Shown one piece after another: positions 37,801 through 44,769 of a DNA stretch of 64,000 nt. The notes beneath the pieces are model-generated. The model saw only the letters and a program-made list of their open reading frames with translations, ran no database searches and had not been told where the DNA came from. The DNA lies in the NCBI GenBank assembly GCA_016648135.1, contig JADDOH010002079.1, positions 51,373-115,372 on the forward strand, read 5' to 3'. Source of the stretch: Agrypnia vestita (taxonomy: Eukaryota; Arthropoda; Insecta; Trichoptera; Phryganeidae). How positions within the stretch are numbered: position 1 is the first letter of the stretch; every line of letters starts with the position of its first letter. Made by a program: the position numbers and the translations under genes.

Positions 37801-40800
37801 CCAAAATAAAACCGCAGAACACCTCATTCGCAATTCTGAGATTACCCCCGTTCCCTCGGAGATGGACCTTTCCATACTCAGTGTAAGTATTTTTACCTTC
37901 AGTCATTCTGAACTCATACTCAACATCGTCAGATGCTCAAATCATTCAACATGTAAAACCCGCAATCCTTTAATGCTACCACCGCCCATATATTTTTTCA
38001 AATACAGTGGTACCTCGGTACGCGTCTACTTTATATAATACAAAACTTTATGCAGTGGAGGTGGGAGCGAGGGGACTGCCGTCCAAGTCGGTTTATACCT
38101 TTCTCAAGGATCTGGGACTAAATAGATCACAGGAAAATGGATCCTCGGAAAGAATAAAGTGACAATTCATGGATCATTCCACATCCGGTTGTGCAGATCC
38201 GTGGAACAAAATACTCGGAGGATTCCTCTGAACGTGCATAAAATATTCATAAAATGCAAACACTTTGCGGTGGGAGATTTTAATTGAATTGATGGAGTGT
38301 TGACCTTTGTTTCGATACCTCTTTGTTTCTTTATGTTTCCGGCCAGGTTCTGTTCCGGCCGTGGTTTTACGTTACACAAAGTTAGGGGACAGACAGACGG
38401 ATGGACATACAATGAAATTATTGTGTTTGATATTTACGTTATTATAACATTTCAGGGGCAACGTGAAAAATTAATCGAGTGCGACTTTTGCGATAAGAAG
38501 TTCACGTACGAGCGCAACAAGACCAACCACATGAAGAAACACGGGTACGGCGAGACCGCCTCCACTCACTACGAGTGCGGTCTGTGCCGGCGCACATTCC
38601 CGTCGCGCGGCCTGCTCGTGGCCCACGCGCTTACGCACTCGATCAGCGCGACCGGCGTGTCGCCAAACAACACGAGCCCGTTCCGCTGCGACATTTGCGG
38701 GCGCGAGTTCAACATGAAGCGGAACCTGATCATGCACGTCAAGAGCCACAATAACGAGCGGCCCTTCGAGTGCCCCGCCTGCGAGAAGTCCTTCAAGCTG
38801 AAGTACTTTCTGGAGCTGCACGTGACGAGAATACACCCGCACGTGCGGCTGGAGGACCTGCCTAAGAAGAAGGACGTCGAGAAGTCGCCCCCGCTTGTGG
38901 AGAAGGAGAATGTGGTGTCCAACACCAATCGGGCACCTGTTACGCCCAACAAACGGAAGCAGAGTCAACCGAAAAAGGTAGGGATGGTCTCTGGTAGTAG
39001 CAACTGGAATGAAAGGAAATGAATGTGAAGATATATAGTCATCAAAATAAACGACATACGATTAATAGTACAGTTTGAAAAAAGTGAATAATTTTAAGGA
39101 TTGAATGCCATGTTTTAATTCAATCATAATTGGACATTGTTATGCAGAAAGCGTCCAATGCACAAAATGCTATAAATGAGTTTTATACTAGTTTGGACTG
39201 ATCAATACGATATCATTATGTACTGAAAACGTCCAAGCTCTGTAGTTTTTTTATAAATTCAATATTTCCCAACCCACGTCGTTCGAGGTTTTTGTAGGCT
39301 CAGATTTTTAGAAGTCGTTTTCTCAGTTCCTTTTTTTTTGGGTTGGACGCTTTCAGCAGAACTAAGTCAAATTAGGGATTAATAAAAATCTATTATTGAT
39401 GCACATACAACAATGCCTCAAAATTCGAGCAAATCATCGTAAACAGGGAGGAAATTGTGCTTATTTTGTGATACTTGTTCTTTTCAATTTTTTCAATTCA
39501 ATTCAATTTATTTAATGATAATGTGTACATGACAAACAAAATGTTTAAGGCATACATATTAGGATATATCAAAAATAAAAATATTTAATAAATTAAAAAT
39601 AACAAAAAATCTGGTCAAAGGTGTAGGAGAATCCCCCTCAGACACATGGAATATATCAATACCCAAAGCGATTTTGTTCAGCGTAGCTGTGGCTCTTCCA
39701 ACAGGCATAACCATCGGCAGGTTGGTCCTGTATATTGGAATGTGAAACAATCTATGCTGACGATGCCTAGTGTAATTATCAGGAACATACAAACCAATGC
39801 TTTGCATAATTTCAGGATTATCGATCATACCGCGCAACAATCGATAAAAATGTGTAATCAAATACACATTCCTTCTAGTCTCTAAACTATTGTAGCCAAG
39901 CATACCCTGGAGAAACTCGGTTGGGTAAAGCCAAGGATAATGCCCGTACTCTCTCATGTAGATATATCTCAGAAACTTCTTTTGGACTTTCTCCACCATA
40001 AGAGAGTACTTGCCCTCATGTGGCCCCCAGATCATTGAGCCACTCTCGAGTCTACTCCGCACCAAGGAGTTGTAGAGAGTTCTGAGTACGCGGGTATTCT
40101 CGAAAACCCTGGCAGTACGCAGAACAAATCCTAACATTCTCAAAGCATTACCACTCATCGTCTCTATGTGATCGTGAAATGTTAGGTTGCTTACAAATCG
40201 AACACCTAGACCTTTAACATTTGATGTTCTTGTCAGATTTTGGTCGTTCATTTTGTAGCGAAAAAATAGAGGTTTTTGGGCCCTAGTGAAGGATGTAACC
40301 GAACACTTGGAAACATTAAACAAAAGTTTATTTCGTCTTCCCCATTCTTATACCGCCCTTAAACAATTCTATTCAAGAGCAGGATACAGGGCTAATCCAC
40401 AATACTTTTCAGGTAGACATCTACTGACTGTCATTACTCTCGCTCGAGTATTCTCCGTAGCTGGTGACTTATATCAAATAATAAAAATTAATTCACTTCG
40501 ATACAAGTCAAGTAAAACCACTCAAATGTTAACCGAAATTTTTTTGCAAGATTTTAATCATTTACTTGCATTAAAATGCATGAATTTTTATTTTTTGATG
40601 TAAGTTACTTTAATGATATTTTAGTATTTTATACAGAAAATATGCAATCTTTGAAGTTATTTATCTCATTTTCCAAATTTCTAAAATGTTCTTGGGCTTT
40701 CTCAGTCGCTCAGAATCTTCTGTGATATTCTGCCGTGCTTCTAATAATTTTCTGGGCGACATTTTAGATCCCATTGATGATGCATCAGGGCTGATGTGTT

Positions 40801-43381
40801 GTTGATGTTGTGGCTAAGTATGGTTTGCAATACCATGTCGAAAGCAGGGTATGTGCACGTTTACGTATTCCATGGCAATACTGTATTGAAGACATACATT
40901 GTCACAAGTTGTTTTGTTATCTGTCGTCAGTTCACTATCTTTGCGGAATCCGTGACGAGGTTGGTATTGAAGCGCCAGGTATCAAGAGAAATCTATCTGA
41001 GAAGTATTGTGGACTAGCTCTGTTACACTCTGTATATTTACAGAGGAAAAAACATAAAATATAATAATGCCATGCATGCATTTGTAATTAGGCCTATACT
41101 TAAAAATATTCTTAGGTTTTCATAGCTGTTCACAATATTTTGGTTAAAGTTTTCTATGATATTTTGACATTTGTAAACAAATTTTACAATCAACGTCTCG
41201 GATCCCATTGCGTGTAATTATGCATGGCTGACGATGGATCCTACAATGAGATCAGAATCCGCTTCTGCTAGTGTAAAATATCTTACGGCCCATTTTATAC
41301 TCCCAATAAGAAGGGAAAATAATAATAAATTTATATTTTATATAATCGATACTGTTCTTTATGCAGGTGATAATGCGAACAGATGAATACGAGACAGACT
41401 CCGACACCAGCTACGGAGAATACTCGAGCGAGAGTGGCGGCGAAATGGAGGTGGACAGCGAGCCCTTCAACGCAGCCAAGTTTGTCCAAGTCTTCGTACA
41501 CAAACCAAAGAACCTCGTCGCCAAGAAAGACGACAGAGGCATAGCCAAGTCTATGCAGGTGAGATGGAATCATGTGTTTATGGTAATCAATAAGAAGGCA
41601 TTCTATCTCATCAATAGTTTTTTTATGATGAAAACATTAAAGTTTTTAGAATGAATTGTGGCTCAAGTAACAAAGCATCGCTGTCCTCTCTTGTGACTGG
41701 CAAATAATGTTACTGTGTGACACTTTAATTAAGAATTAATCGATAGCTTTGGATCGAGAGGTATACAAACATAACCAACCACCACTATGCAAATGACGAA
41801 AATATAGGGCGACATGTCTGAAAATTATATCTGCCAAATAGAGGCAGTTTTACAATAGACAACTGCTCTTGAAAACAATATGTGTGTTTTGGATCCATTT
41901 TCTACACTCTGGCTATTATAAAAACAATTACAAAGTTTGTGTATTTTAGAAACACTTTATCGAAAGCATATAAATTTTTAAATCTCCAATCTGAACATAA
42001 ATTCAGTTTTAAATATATTTATCTCACTTTTGTCAATTGCATAGTACAACAGTTTATTTTTCTACCCCTCGACTAAAAAATATTATTACCATCAAAACAT
42101 TGCTTACTTTGCGTAATTAAACAATCACATGTAGTAGAACTTTGTAAATTCGAAATTCAAGGGACCCAAAAAATACATTTTGAATTACGCGGAACCCCGT
42201 TGATTTGAAATTCAAGGTAAAAAATTAATTAAAATATCGTGATGCGATTGCCAAATTCGACAAAAATGGTAAAACTCGTTAAAAACTCGTTAAACGTAAA
42301 ACCATTAAACTTTGTAAAAACGGCTGCATATTTCAAAAAATCATTTTGAAGATGCGATATTTATTGTGCTTATACAAAGATCGTGACATTCATTACTAAT
42401 GCACCCGATATTGACATAGTTGTTGTTCATAGTTGCGAAAAAATCCTCTTTTTTTTTTCAATTTTTTCAAATTTCAAAAAATTTTCGAATTATGAGAACT
42501 AAAATGTATTGAGCTATAGCGCAAGGAGCTAAAAATTATTTCGAATTACAAATTACTGTGGGTTTTAGAATTATATTTGGGTTAATCTACTATGAAATTA
42601 ACATTTTGGGACTCTATGACACAGAGTTACATGAACATTGCGAATTTAAGGACAGCATTGCAATTTATTGCTTCTTAGTTTAAAGCAATAACTTATAAAT
42701 GCGAGGTTCCCTAGAACAAACCGAGAGCCCTTAAAAATATGACAAGTAAATGTTACTAGGAAGTCCTAACATTATTAATGTAAATATTTTTTGCAGATCA
42801 ATTTACCTCATGACTTACAGCACGTGAAGAGCTTGCTGTATTCCAAAGCACCCCTACCTCTAAGTGAACCCAAACCAATATCTTGCCCCCTCTGCTCCAC
42901 CGTCGTGGCCAGCCAGGCCGCCCTCGCCCTCCACATGAAGGAACACGAAAAGAACAAACCGCACCAGTGCACCATGTGCGAGAAAGTTTACATCCAGCAG
43001 GCCAGCTTCGAGAAGCACCTCAAGAAGCACATGCTCGACGAGATAGTCGCGCGGCAGACGAGAATGATAGAGCAGGCCACGGCGAGGATGAAGCCCGAAC
43101 CGACGGAGCAGCCGCCGAAGCCCGAAGGCCGAAAGCCTCTGGAGTGTAGCATCTGCAAGAAGAAGTACGCGCAGCCCGCTAGTTTCGAGAAGCACATGCG
43201 CCAGCACTCGGAACTCGGCGAGATGGCCTCCGCCAAGACTGAACGGATGGTCTTTGACAATAATCTTTTCGAGAAGATGGACGGGGTGAGGGCCAGGCTG
43301 GTGGGCGGCAATCCTGATGTACCTAACGACGGTGTGTTTATTAATCCCAGTGATTTCTTAGAAGTATCTATCGAACATTAG
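12464..43381 (+). CDS. C2H2 zinc-finger protein, six proposed exons, twelve fingers
   Basis: Proposed exons: 12464-12658, 36249-36689, 37700-37882, 38456-38977, 41367-41558 and 42797-43381. Each is a multiple of three with phase-0 splice sites, giving about 705 residues. The first exon is acidic and Ser-rich with no finger; its link to the rest is an inference from phase and strand. Fingers occupy about 86-218 (five, the fifth split by the intron at 212/213), 282-403 (four) and 541-648 (three). An acidic segment (EYETDSDTSYGEYSSESGGE) precedes the last three. The protein is probably a nuclear DNA-binding transcription factor. The exact orthologue is not recognised. The 23.6-kb first intron may hide further exons. 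Confidence 0.85.
12659..16520. other. Long first intron, proximal part
   Basis: AT-rich sequence without a gene I can support. At 14281-14318 there is one arm of a Penelope-type repeat (minus strand GAAGGACTGAACCTCTCGAA). A coding-like patch at 15291-15540 (EEEGDLLLDALIRSKAQL in one frame) has breaks and is not identified. Confidence 0.4.
16880..17110 (-). pseudogene. LINE C-terminal fragment (decayed)
   Basis: Minus-strand translation at about 17040-17100 gives ELKDYCKWQWARHILRRSD, like the KWxWAGHxxR motif near the end of many insect LINE ORF2 proteins. It is interrupted by a stop soon after. Boundaries are approximate. Confidence 0.45.
17230..17552 (-). pseudogene. Internally deleted mariner transposase remnant
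   Basis: The minus strand holds VLANRRVTFREVASSSNIS and HDRLGVCEVC, resembling the mariner helix-turn-helix segment. It is followed within about 110 bp, in another frame, by VQKWLRDQP, FFLEGIRKLVGRWTKYIDK and GDYV, the C-terminal signature of mariner transposases. The catalytic centre is missing. A GATCCA microsatellite (translated DPDPDP) sits in the N-terminal part. No termini were identified. Confidence 0.7.
17560..18820. other. Intron, nothing recognised
   Basis: AT-rich with a short (TA)n tract near 18583-18602. No exon or repeat with defined ends was seen. Confidence 0.4.
18826..19040. repeat. Small inverted repeat
   Basis: GCGTGCAGTGAGAACAAGAG (about 18829-18848) has its near-complement TCTTGTTCTCACTGCATGC at 19019-19038. 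The arms are about 26 bp with a 160-bp AT-rich loop. It may be a MITE remnant. Confidence 0.5.
19355..19430 (-). pseudogene. tRNA-derived sequence (SINE head or tRNA pseudogene)
   Basis: On the minus strand a B-box/T-arm GGGGTTCGAGCCCC is preceded about 40 bp upstream by an A-box-like CGCTATAGTTGCC. The total length is about 76 bp. The acceptor stem does not close well. The downstream flank of a SINE was not defined. Confidence 0.4.
19640..20180. repeat. Dispersed repeat fragments (CATTTTTTATAGGTTACAGC family)
   Basis: The phrase CATTTTTTATAGGTTACAGC occurs near 19650, in variant form near 19957, and again near 25894. The block around 20120-20165 recurs near 30020-30055. These are degraded copies of unclassified repeats. 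Confidence 0.4.
20552..20813. mobile_element. MITE with CpG-rich inverted termini (about 262 bp)
   Basis: The left end AGGCTAGGTGCGCACTACGA matches the complement of the right end (AGGCTAGGCGCGCACTACGA). The interior has further self-complementarity around GCTGCGGCATAATGTC. No coding capacity. The superfamily is undecided. Confidence 0.7.
21853..22370 (-). pseudogene. RTE/CR1-like LINE 3' fragment with (ATG)n tail
   Basis: Minus-strand translation, with frameshifts, gives ALVYGHEHWILTERTRSRLQ, AAEMGFLRRIVGVTRRDRI and a later GHILRMQKR. These are the YGxExWxLT...AAEMxFLRRI...GHxxRM motifs at the C-terminus of LINE ORF2. The copy ends in a CAT/ATG trinucleotide tail at 21856-21872, the 3' end of the retroposed copy. 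It is 5'-truncated. Confidence 0.75.
22400..23330. other. Intron, nothing recognised
   Basis: Unremarkable intronic sequence between a LINE fragment and a hairpin element. The small ORF at 22879-23097 has no supporting signal. Confidence 0.35.
23332..23832. mobile_element. Long hairpin (foldback) element, copy A
   Basis: About 500 bp and almost entirely self-complementary: AGGTGTCTCATAGCTAGTGC at the left pairs with CTATGAGACACCCT at the right. The arms share the marker phrases GAATCCACCTG, GATAATGAGT, GGAGATATGC, TTTGCATTTTTTTT and ACAAGGTTTTTATCATTTTA. Other copies lie at 34200-34672, 36931-37452, 40385-41038, 52148-52642, 59104-59335 (half), 59990-60537 and 27698-27852 (half). Terminal TACAGGGT/ACCCTGTA in some copies suggests a Tc1/mariner-type MITE. 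Confidence 0.8.
24397..24590. mobile_element. Hairpin repeat related to 222-458
   Basis: Self-complementary around 24463-24468 with the phrase GGATCCCATTGCAGGGTCCA and its complement. The right side extends through CAGAAGATTCTGAGTGGCCG to about 24595, which corresponds to the unique 5' extension of the copy at 222. The CGTC after GAAA is deleted on one arm and CTGATGA is changed on the other. Confidence 0.65.
24680..24756 (-). pseudogene. tRNA-derived sequence (Arg-like)
   Basis: The minus strand reads GGCCGCTATAGCGTTATTGG, then a GGAGATCCG segment and TTGTTCGAATTCC, giving A- and B-box elements at tRNA spacing over about 76 bp. It resembles an arginine-type tRNA. The acceptor stem has mismatches, so a SINE head or pseudogene is more likely than a working gene. 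Confidence 0.4.
24959..25641. mobile_element. Hairpin repeat interrupted by an IS630-like miniature element
   Basis: The ends TTCAAGAACACATTCTTATT (24962) and its complement (25618-25637) are inverted. Inside, an inverted AAACCAAATTAATTAATC unit is visible (25025-25125). The element is split by the insertion at 25158-25607. The same end sequence occurs at 7930. Confidence 0.65.
25158..25607 (+). mobile_element. Miniature IS630-like element, copy 2
   Basis: Collinear with 4915-5352 over its whole length (shared phrase CAAGAACAATTGCCAATGAA). The N-terminal ORF equivalent has a TAA within its first codons. Termini TGACTTGGCGTGCGGC and CACGCCAAGTTATAG are inverted. It is nested in another repeat. 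Confidence 0.75.
25829..25867. repeat. (TA)n microsatellite
   Basis: An uninterrupted to lightly interrupted TA run, followed by a fragment of the CATTTTTATGGGTTACAGC repeat. Confidence 0.85.
26676..26820. mobile_element. Palindromic MITE GGGCCGGTTGTTTCAAG, copy 1
   Basis: 145 bp. Left GGCCGGTTGTTTCAAGTT and right AACTTGAAACAACCGGGCC are inverted, and CATAGATTTTTACG is mirrored inside. Copy 2 is at 45696-45840 in the opposite orientation. A TTA-like flank suggests a PIF/Harbinger-type target but is not decisive. Confidence 0.75.
26821..27635. other. Intron, nothing recognised
   Basis: AT-rich with no exon signal or bounded repeat. Confidence 0.35.
27639..27852. repeat. Penelope-type end fused to half of a hairpin element
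   Basis: 27639-27700 has CTGACGA, a short hairpin and GATACC before AAGTTATTCCAAGTGGCTTA. This matches the right arm of the repeat at 32550-32691. It joins directly to one arm of the long hairpin family (CAGGTGGATTCCTGCCTTGA to about 27852). Confidence 0.5.
28530..28960 (+). pseudogene. LINE reverse transcriptase C-terminal fragment with (AAT)n tail
   Basis: The frame gives ERRNRGDLIETYKILNGYY, LRGRHLKLNE, NPRKHFLINRVVDAWNSLPE and ASSVNGYF. This is the RGDLIETYKIL...VVxxWNxLP...SVNxF block that ends many Jockey/CR1-like ORF2 proteins. It is followed by an AATAATAAT tail at about 28914-28932. It is 5'-truncated, and the reading frame is altered at its start. Confidence 0.8.
29376..29832 (+). 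pseudogene. LINE reverse transcriptase C-terminal fragment, second copy
   Basis: Open for 138 codons: VQRRATKLPLGLKNLEYAER, RRARGDLIETFKIL, NPRKHALSNGVVNMWNSLPE and AASVNQFKNRLD, stopping before an AATAATAAT tail (29809-29827). It is the same domain as 28530-28960 but a different copy; the two are only about 400 bp apart. 5'-truncated, with no catalytic YxDD. Confidence 0.85.
29990..30284. repeat. Degraded dispersed repeat (relative of 20120-20920)
   Basis: Shares TATAATGTCTTAGTAAA and TGTCTTAAATATA..GGAGGG phrases with 20150-20165 and 20826-20850. No termini or coding potential were seen. Confidence 0.4.
30472..30690 (+). pseudogene. Coding remnant of the TIR element (basic segment)
   Basis: Begins MASPSVNIVERGLIHMNKGR and continues VLNWKDIKANKLKDAGKEFL before running into a copy of the 15-bp box, which supplies the last codons. 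It may be the N-terminus of the element's former transposase. The copy at 1173-1390 has the same frame. Confidence 0.4.
31187..31369 (+). pseudogene. Coding remnant of the TIR element (C-terminal segment)
   Basis: Encodes EKNHAVREPGTNFNVFQSTA and LKDLDDICEFMLDEH. The equivalent in copy 1 (minus strand, about 530-680) also keeps the frame, with a few substitutions. I do not recognise a domain. Confidence 0.35.
31888..31960 (+). pseudogene. tRNA-Asp-like pseudogene or SINE head
   Basis: GTGGTTAAATATCCTCGCCT, then GTTATACGGGAGACC and a T-arm-like ACTTCAGTTCTCTCC closely follow the order and spacing of eukaryotic tRNA-Asp. The anticodon loop reads CTGTTAT, so the anticodon would be GTT rather than GTC. 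The acceptor stem is lost. It is probably not functional. Confidence 0.55.
32550..32691. repeat. Penelope-type inverted repeat
   Basis: Arms CTTTGTATTAACCACTTGGA and its complement (32672-32690), with a second mirrored block GTCTACCGGTTT/AAACCGGTAGAC. The centre has CTGACAA where related repeats have CTGACGA. The right arm also occurs at 27660-27700. Confidence 0.55.
33174..33590. repeat. Unclassified repeat R, copy 1
   Basis: About 410 bp, bounded by GTGACCTATAAAAACCAAGT and GAGTTAATATAAAGGGAG. Complementary copies occur head-to-tail at 43877-44272 and 44270-44587. Shared phrases include TCGATTGGATCACGGGAAAA and TTGTATGAAAAAACC. No ORF and no clear termini; it may be a non-autonomous transposon. 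Confidence 0.6.
33800..34195. other. Moderately GC-rich unidentified block
   Basis: Sequence less AT-rich than its surroundings, with coding-like composition on the minus strand (SRNSWYEKYGLRGLPR, then a stop). No domain is recognised. It could be a decayed transposon gene or SINE. Confidence 0.35.
34200..34672. mobile_element. Long hairpin element, copy B (diverged)
   Basis: Shares ATTTCTGATTTATTTTTGG, TTTTAATCATTTTGTTTGA and TTGAACATTTTCGACTCATA with the family. The right end AAGTATTGTGGACTAGCTCT equals the right end of the copy ending at 41038. Confidence 0.65.
34680..36248. other. Distal part of the long intron before the first finger exon
   Basis: AT-rich with no bounded repeat. The ORF at 35869-36066 is AT-rich without a splice acceptor. 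The intron ends in TTTAATTTCCAG at 36248. Confidence 0.4.
36249..36689 (+). CDS. Zinc-finger gene exon 2: four and a half C2H2 fingers
   Basis: 147 codons, markedly more GC-rich than the introns. Fingers start at CRLC, CPHC, CGVC, CRFC and CQFC, with HxxxxH or HxxxH partners and linker HTGERPF before the fifth. The fifth stops after AHLQ at TTACAG|GTATAG and is completed by exon 3. Acceptor TTCCAG|CTG. Confidence 0.95.
36931..37452. mobile_element. Long hairpin element, copy C
   Basis: 522 bp. The left end GGTGTACCAGAGCTAGCAGC pairs with GCTGCTAGCTCTGGTACACC at the right. This is the best-preserved copy and lies in the intron between exons 2 and 3 of the zinc-finger gene. The stem is interrupted only by short loops, with a centre near 37180-37200. 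Confidence 0.85.
37700..37882 (+). CDS. Zinc-finger gene exon 3
   Basis: 61 codons between TTTCCAG|GGT and CTCAGT|GTAAGT, phase 0. It starts GHMIRIH, supplying the two histidines of the fifth finger. The rest (NSTEMQHALDKAVLNN and TPVPSEMDLSILS) is a linker without fingers. Confidence 0.9.
37883..38455. other. Zinc-finger gene intron 3
   Basis: 573-bp intron, from GTAAGT to TTTCAG. It contains a short stretch TACGTTACACAAAGTTAGGG followed by GACAGACAG, and no bounded repeat. Confidence 0.6.
38456..38977 (+). CDS. Zinc-finger gene exon 4: four C2H2 fingers
   Basis: 174 codons, phase 0 on both sides (ATTTCAG|GGG; AAAAAG|GTAGGG). Fingers begin at CDFC, CGLC, CDIC and CPAC. The exon continues with a basic region (PKKKDVEKSPP and NKRKQSQPKK) that could be a nuclear localisation signal. 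Confidence 0.95.
39486..40323 (-). pseudogene. Jockey/CR1-like LINE 3' fragment
   Basis: The minus strand is open for 254 codons: KCSVTSFTRAQKPLFFRYKM, VKGLGVRF..FHDHIE, TLYNSLVRSRLESGSMIWGP and VEKVQKKFLRYIY. These follow the reverse transcriptase core (KC...GV.fD..L.F..HI and YGSxIW-like block). The catalytic part is missing. The 3' end is an AATTG-type tail at 39486-39510. It lies antisense in intron 4 of the zinc-finger gene. The ORF is unusually intact for a dead fragment, so insertion may be fairly recent. Confidence 0.85.
40385..41038. mobile_element. Long hairpin element, copy H, with captured exon piece
   Basis: Termini TACAGGGCTAATCCACAATA (left) and ATTGTGGACTAGCTCTGTTA (right, 41007-41026) are inverted. 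The central fold (about 40467-40640) matches other copies. The outer left arm is replaced by a 31-bp sequence (40436-40466) identical to the complement of 41405-41435 in exon 5. The right arm is interrupted by a degraded relative of the hairpin repeat seen at 222-458 (40680-40800). Confidence 0.65.
41105..41275. repeat. Degraded relative of the 222-458 hairpin repeat
   Basis: Shares ATTCTTAGGTTTTCATAGC near 41110 and CGTCTCGGATCCCATTGC near 41193 with the family. Core motifs are lost. Confidence 0.4.
41367..41558 (+). CDS. Zinc-finger gene exon 5: acidic linker
   Basis: 64 codons between TATGCAG|GTG and ATGCAG|GTGAGA. Encodes MRTDEYETDSDTSYGEYSSE and a lysine-rich tail, no finger. Positions 41405-41435 are duplicated in inverted form 940 bp upstream in the intron. 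Confidence 0.88.
42132..42567. repeat. Degenerate pogo-like element
   Basis: GTAGAACTTTGTAAATTCGA at the left and AATTACGCGGAACCCCGTTG resemble the element at 6183-6817. The right end near 42555-42567 has TTACAAATTACTGTG. No coding capacity. Confidence 0.5.
42797..43381 (+). CDS. Zinc-finger gene last exon: three C2H2 fingers
   Basis: 194 codons plus TAG. The acceptor is TTTTTTGCAG|ATC. Fingers begin at CPLC, CTMC and CSIC; the last two share the motif QxASFEKHxxxH, suggesting an internal duplication. They are separated by a charged spacer (ARMKPEPTEQPPKPEGRKP). The C-terminus is NPSDFLEVSIEH. AATAAA at 43576-43581 is a candidate polyadenylation signal after a 195-bp AT-rich UTR. Confidence 0.95.
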   Translation: MNLPHDLQHVKSLLYSKAPLPLSEPKPISCPLCSTVVASQAALALHMKEHEKNKPHQCTMCEKVYIQQASFEKHLKKHMLDEIVARQTRMIEQATARMKPEPTEQPPKPEGRKPLECSICKKKYAQPASFEKHMRQHSELGEMASAKTERMVFDNNLFEKMDGVRARLVGGNPDVPNDGVFINPSDFLEVSIEH

Positions 43382-43876
43382 TTTCTAAGCCCTTAAAATA
43401 TATTTATGTAATAATATATTAAATTTACAATAATAATAATAATAATATTAATATATTTACAAATATTTATTTTTTTACATTAACGAATTAATATACAACA
43501 TTGATATATTTTTTATGTAAGTTATTTGTTGATTAGATATTTTTTGAAGTTTTTATACATTTTTATATTTGAATCAATAAAATGATCACTGTTACTTTTA
43601 TATATTACAATGTTTTTTCTTTTACTGCCCATCACATCTATTCCCTGATTCCAATTAGCAAAAGTGGCGGACACTAAACCTCTCAAATAAACTTCATTAG
43701 TAAAAACCATTTTAATGTGAAAGTTCAAGACATAGTATTTGGTTGTGGCATGTCTTCCGCGGTCGCCCTCTCTTTCTGGCACCGTCAACACTTGCATTAT
43801 ATATCTTTCGTACCATTCTTTCCTCATTCTTTCGCTCAAAATGACCACCTGAGCAACCCTTTTTACTTCCTTTCTT

Positions 43877-44587
43877 TTAACTCGTGGCGTCTGCTTGCTT
43901 GATGCAAAAACTTTGGATCGACTTTAATCCTTTTCCCATGATCCAATCGAGCTGAAACTTTGCAAGTAGACTCGTAGCGACGATCAAGAAGATCTACCAA
44001 ATTTTCGTTAAAAAAATTAATAAATTTTTGGATTTTTCAAATTTTTAGTGGTTTTTTCATACAACTTACTAGTTGTATGAAAATATTTCAACGTGTCTGG
44101 TAGACACGGAACCTGATTATAGTACAGTTTTGGATTTTTGAAAATTTTTTATTACTCCCTTTCATAGCATCGCTCGACCGAAGCCCAACGCATAGGTTAA
44201 GCGCCAAACCAGTTTCCACTAGTAAATGAGAAAGGGAGTATAATAAAAACTTGGTTTTTATGGGTTACTTTTTTATTACTCCCTTTATATTAACTCGCGT
44301 CTTCTGCTTATTTGCTGTCGAAAAAACTTTGGATTGATTTTTAACCCTTTTCCTGTGATCCAATCGAGCTGAAACTTTGCAAGCAGGCTCGTGGCGACGA
44401 TCAAGAAGATCCATCAAATTTTCGTTAAAAATTAATAATAATTATAATATAATTTTAGATTTTTCAAATTTCTATTGTTTTTTCATACAAGTTGTATGGA
44501 GATTCCGACGCATATGGTAGACGCGAAACCCGAAAATAAGAAAGGGAGTATTGTAAAAACTTAGTTTTTATGGGTTACTTTTTTAAA
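43877..44587. repeat. Unclassified repeat R, two tandem copies
   Basis: Two copies in the same direction, each the complement of 33174-33590: 43877-44272 and 44270-44587. They share GATCCAATCGAGCTGAAACT (43939 and 44359) and the junction phrase TTACTCCCTTTATATTAACT. The head-to-tail arrangement may reflect tandem insertion or unequal exchange. Confidence 0.65.
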
Positions 44588-44589
44588 TT

Positions 44590-44760
44590 CTATTAATCAA
44601 GCTAAGATCAGCTTTACTTTCGTTCCTAATATCTTCATTCTTTACTCTATCATAAATAGATTTTCCACACATACTCTGAGAGATCTCATATCCACTGCAT
44701 TCAGTCTACTTTCATTCCTCTTCTGCCAGCTCCAGGCTTCACTTCATACATCAGTGTTGG
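44590..44760 (-). pseudogene. LINE ORF2 C-terminal fragment
   Basis: Minus-strand translation gives RRLNAVDMRSL, then frameshifted KSIYDRV.NEDIRNES. This is the RLxAxEMRxLRR...DRxRNExIR motif of RTE/CR1-like ORF2. Short and decayed. Confidence 0.55.
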
Positions 44761-44769
44761 TGGTGTAGC

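Noticed and set aside
38471..38968. 165-codon minus-strand ORF
   Set aside because: Shadow of zinc-finger exon 4; composition is biased by the codon pattern.
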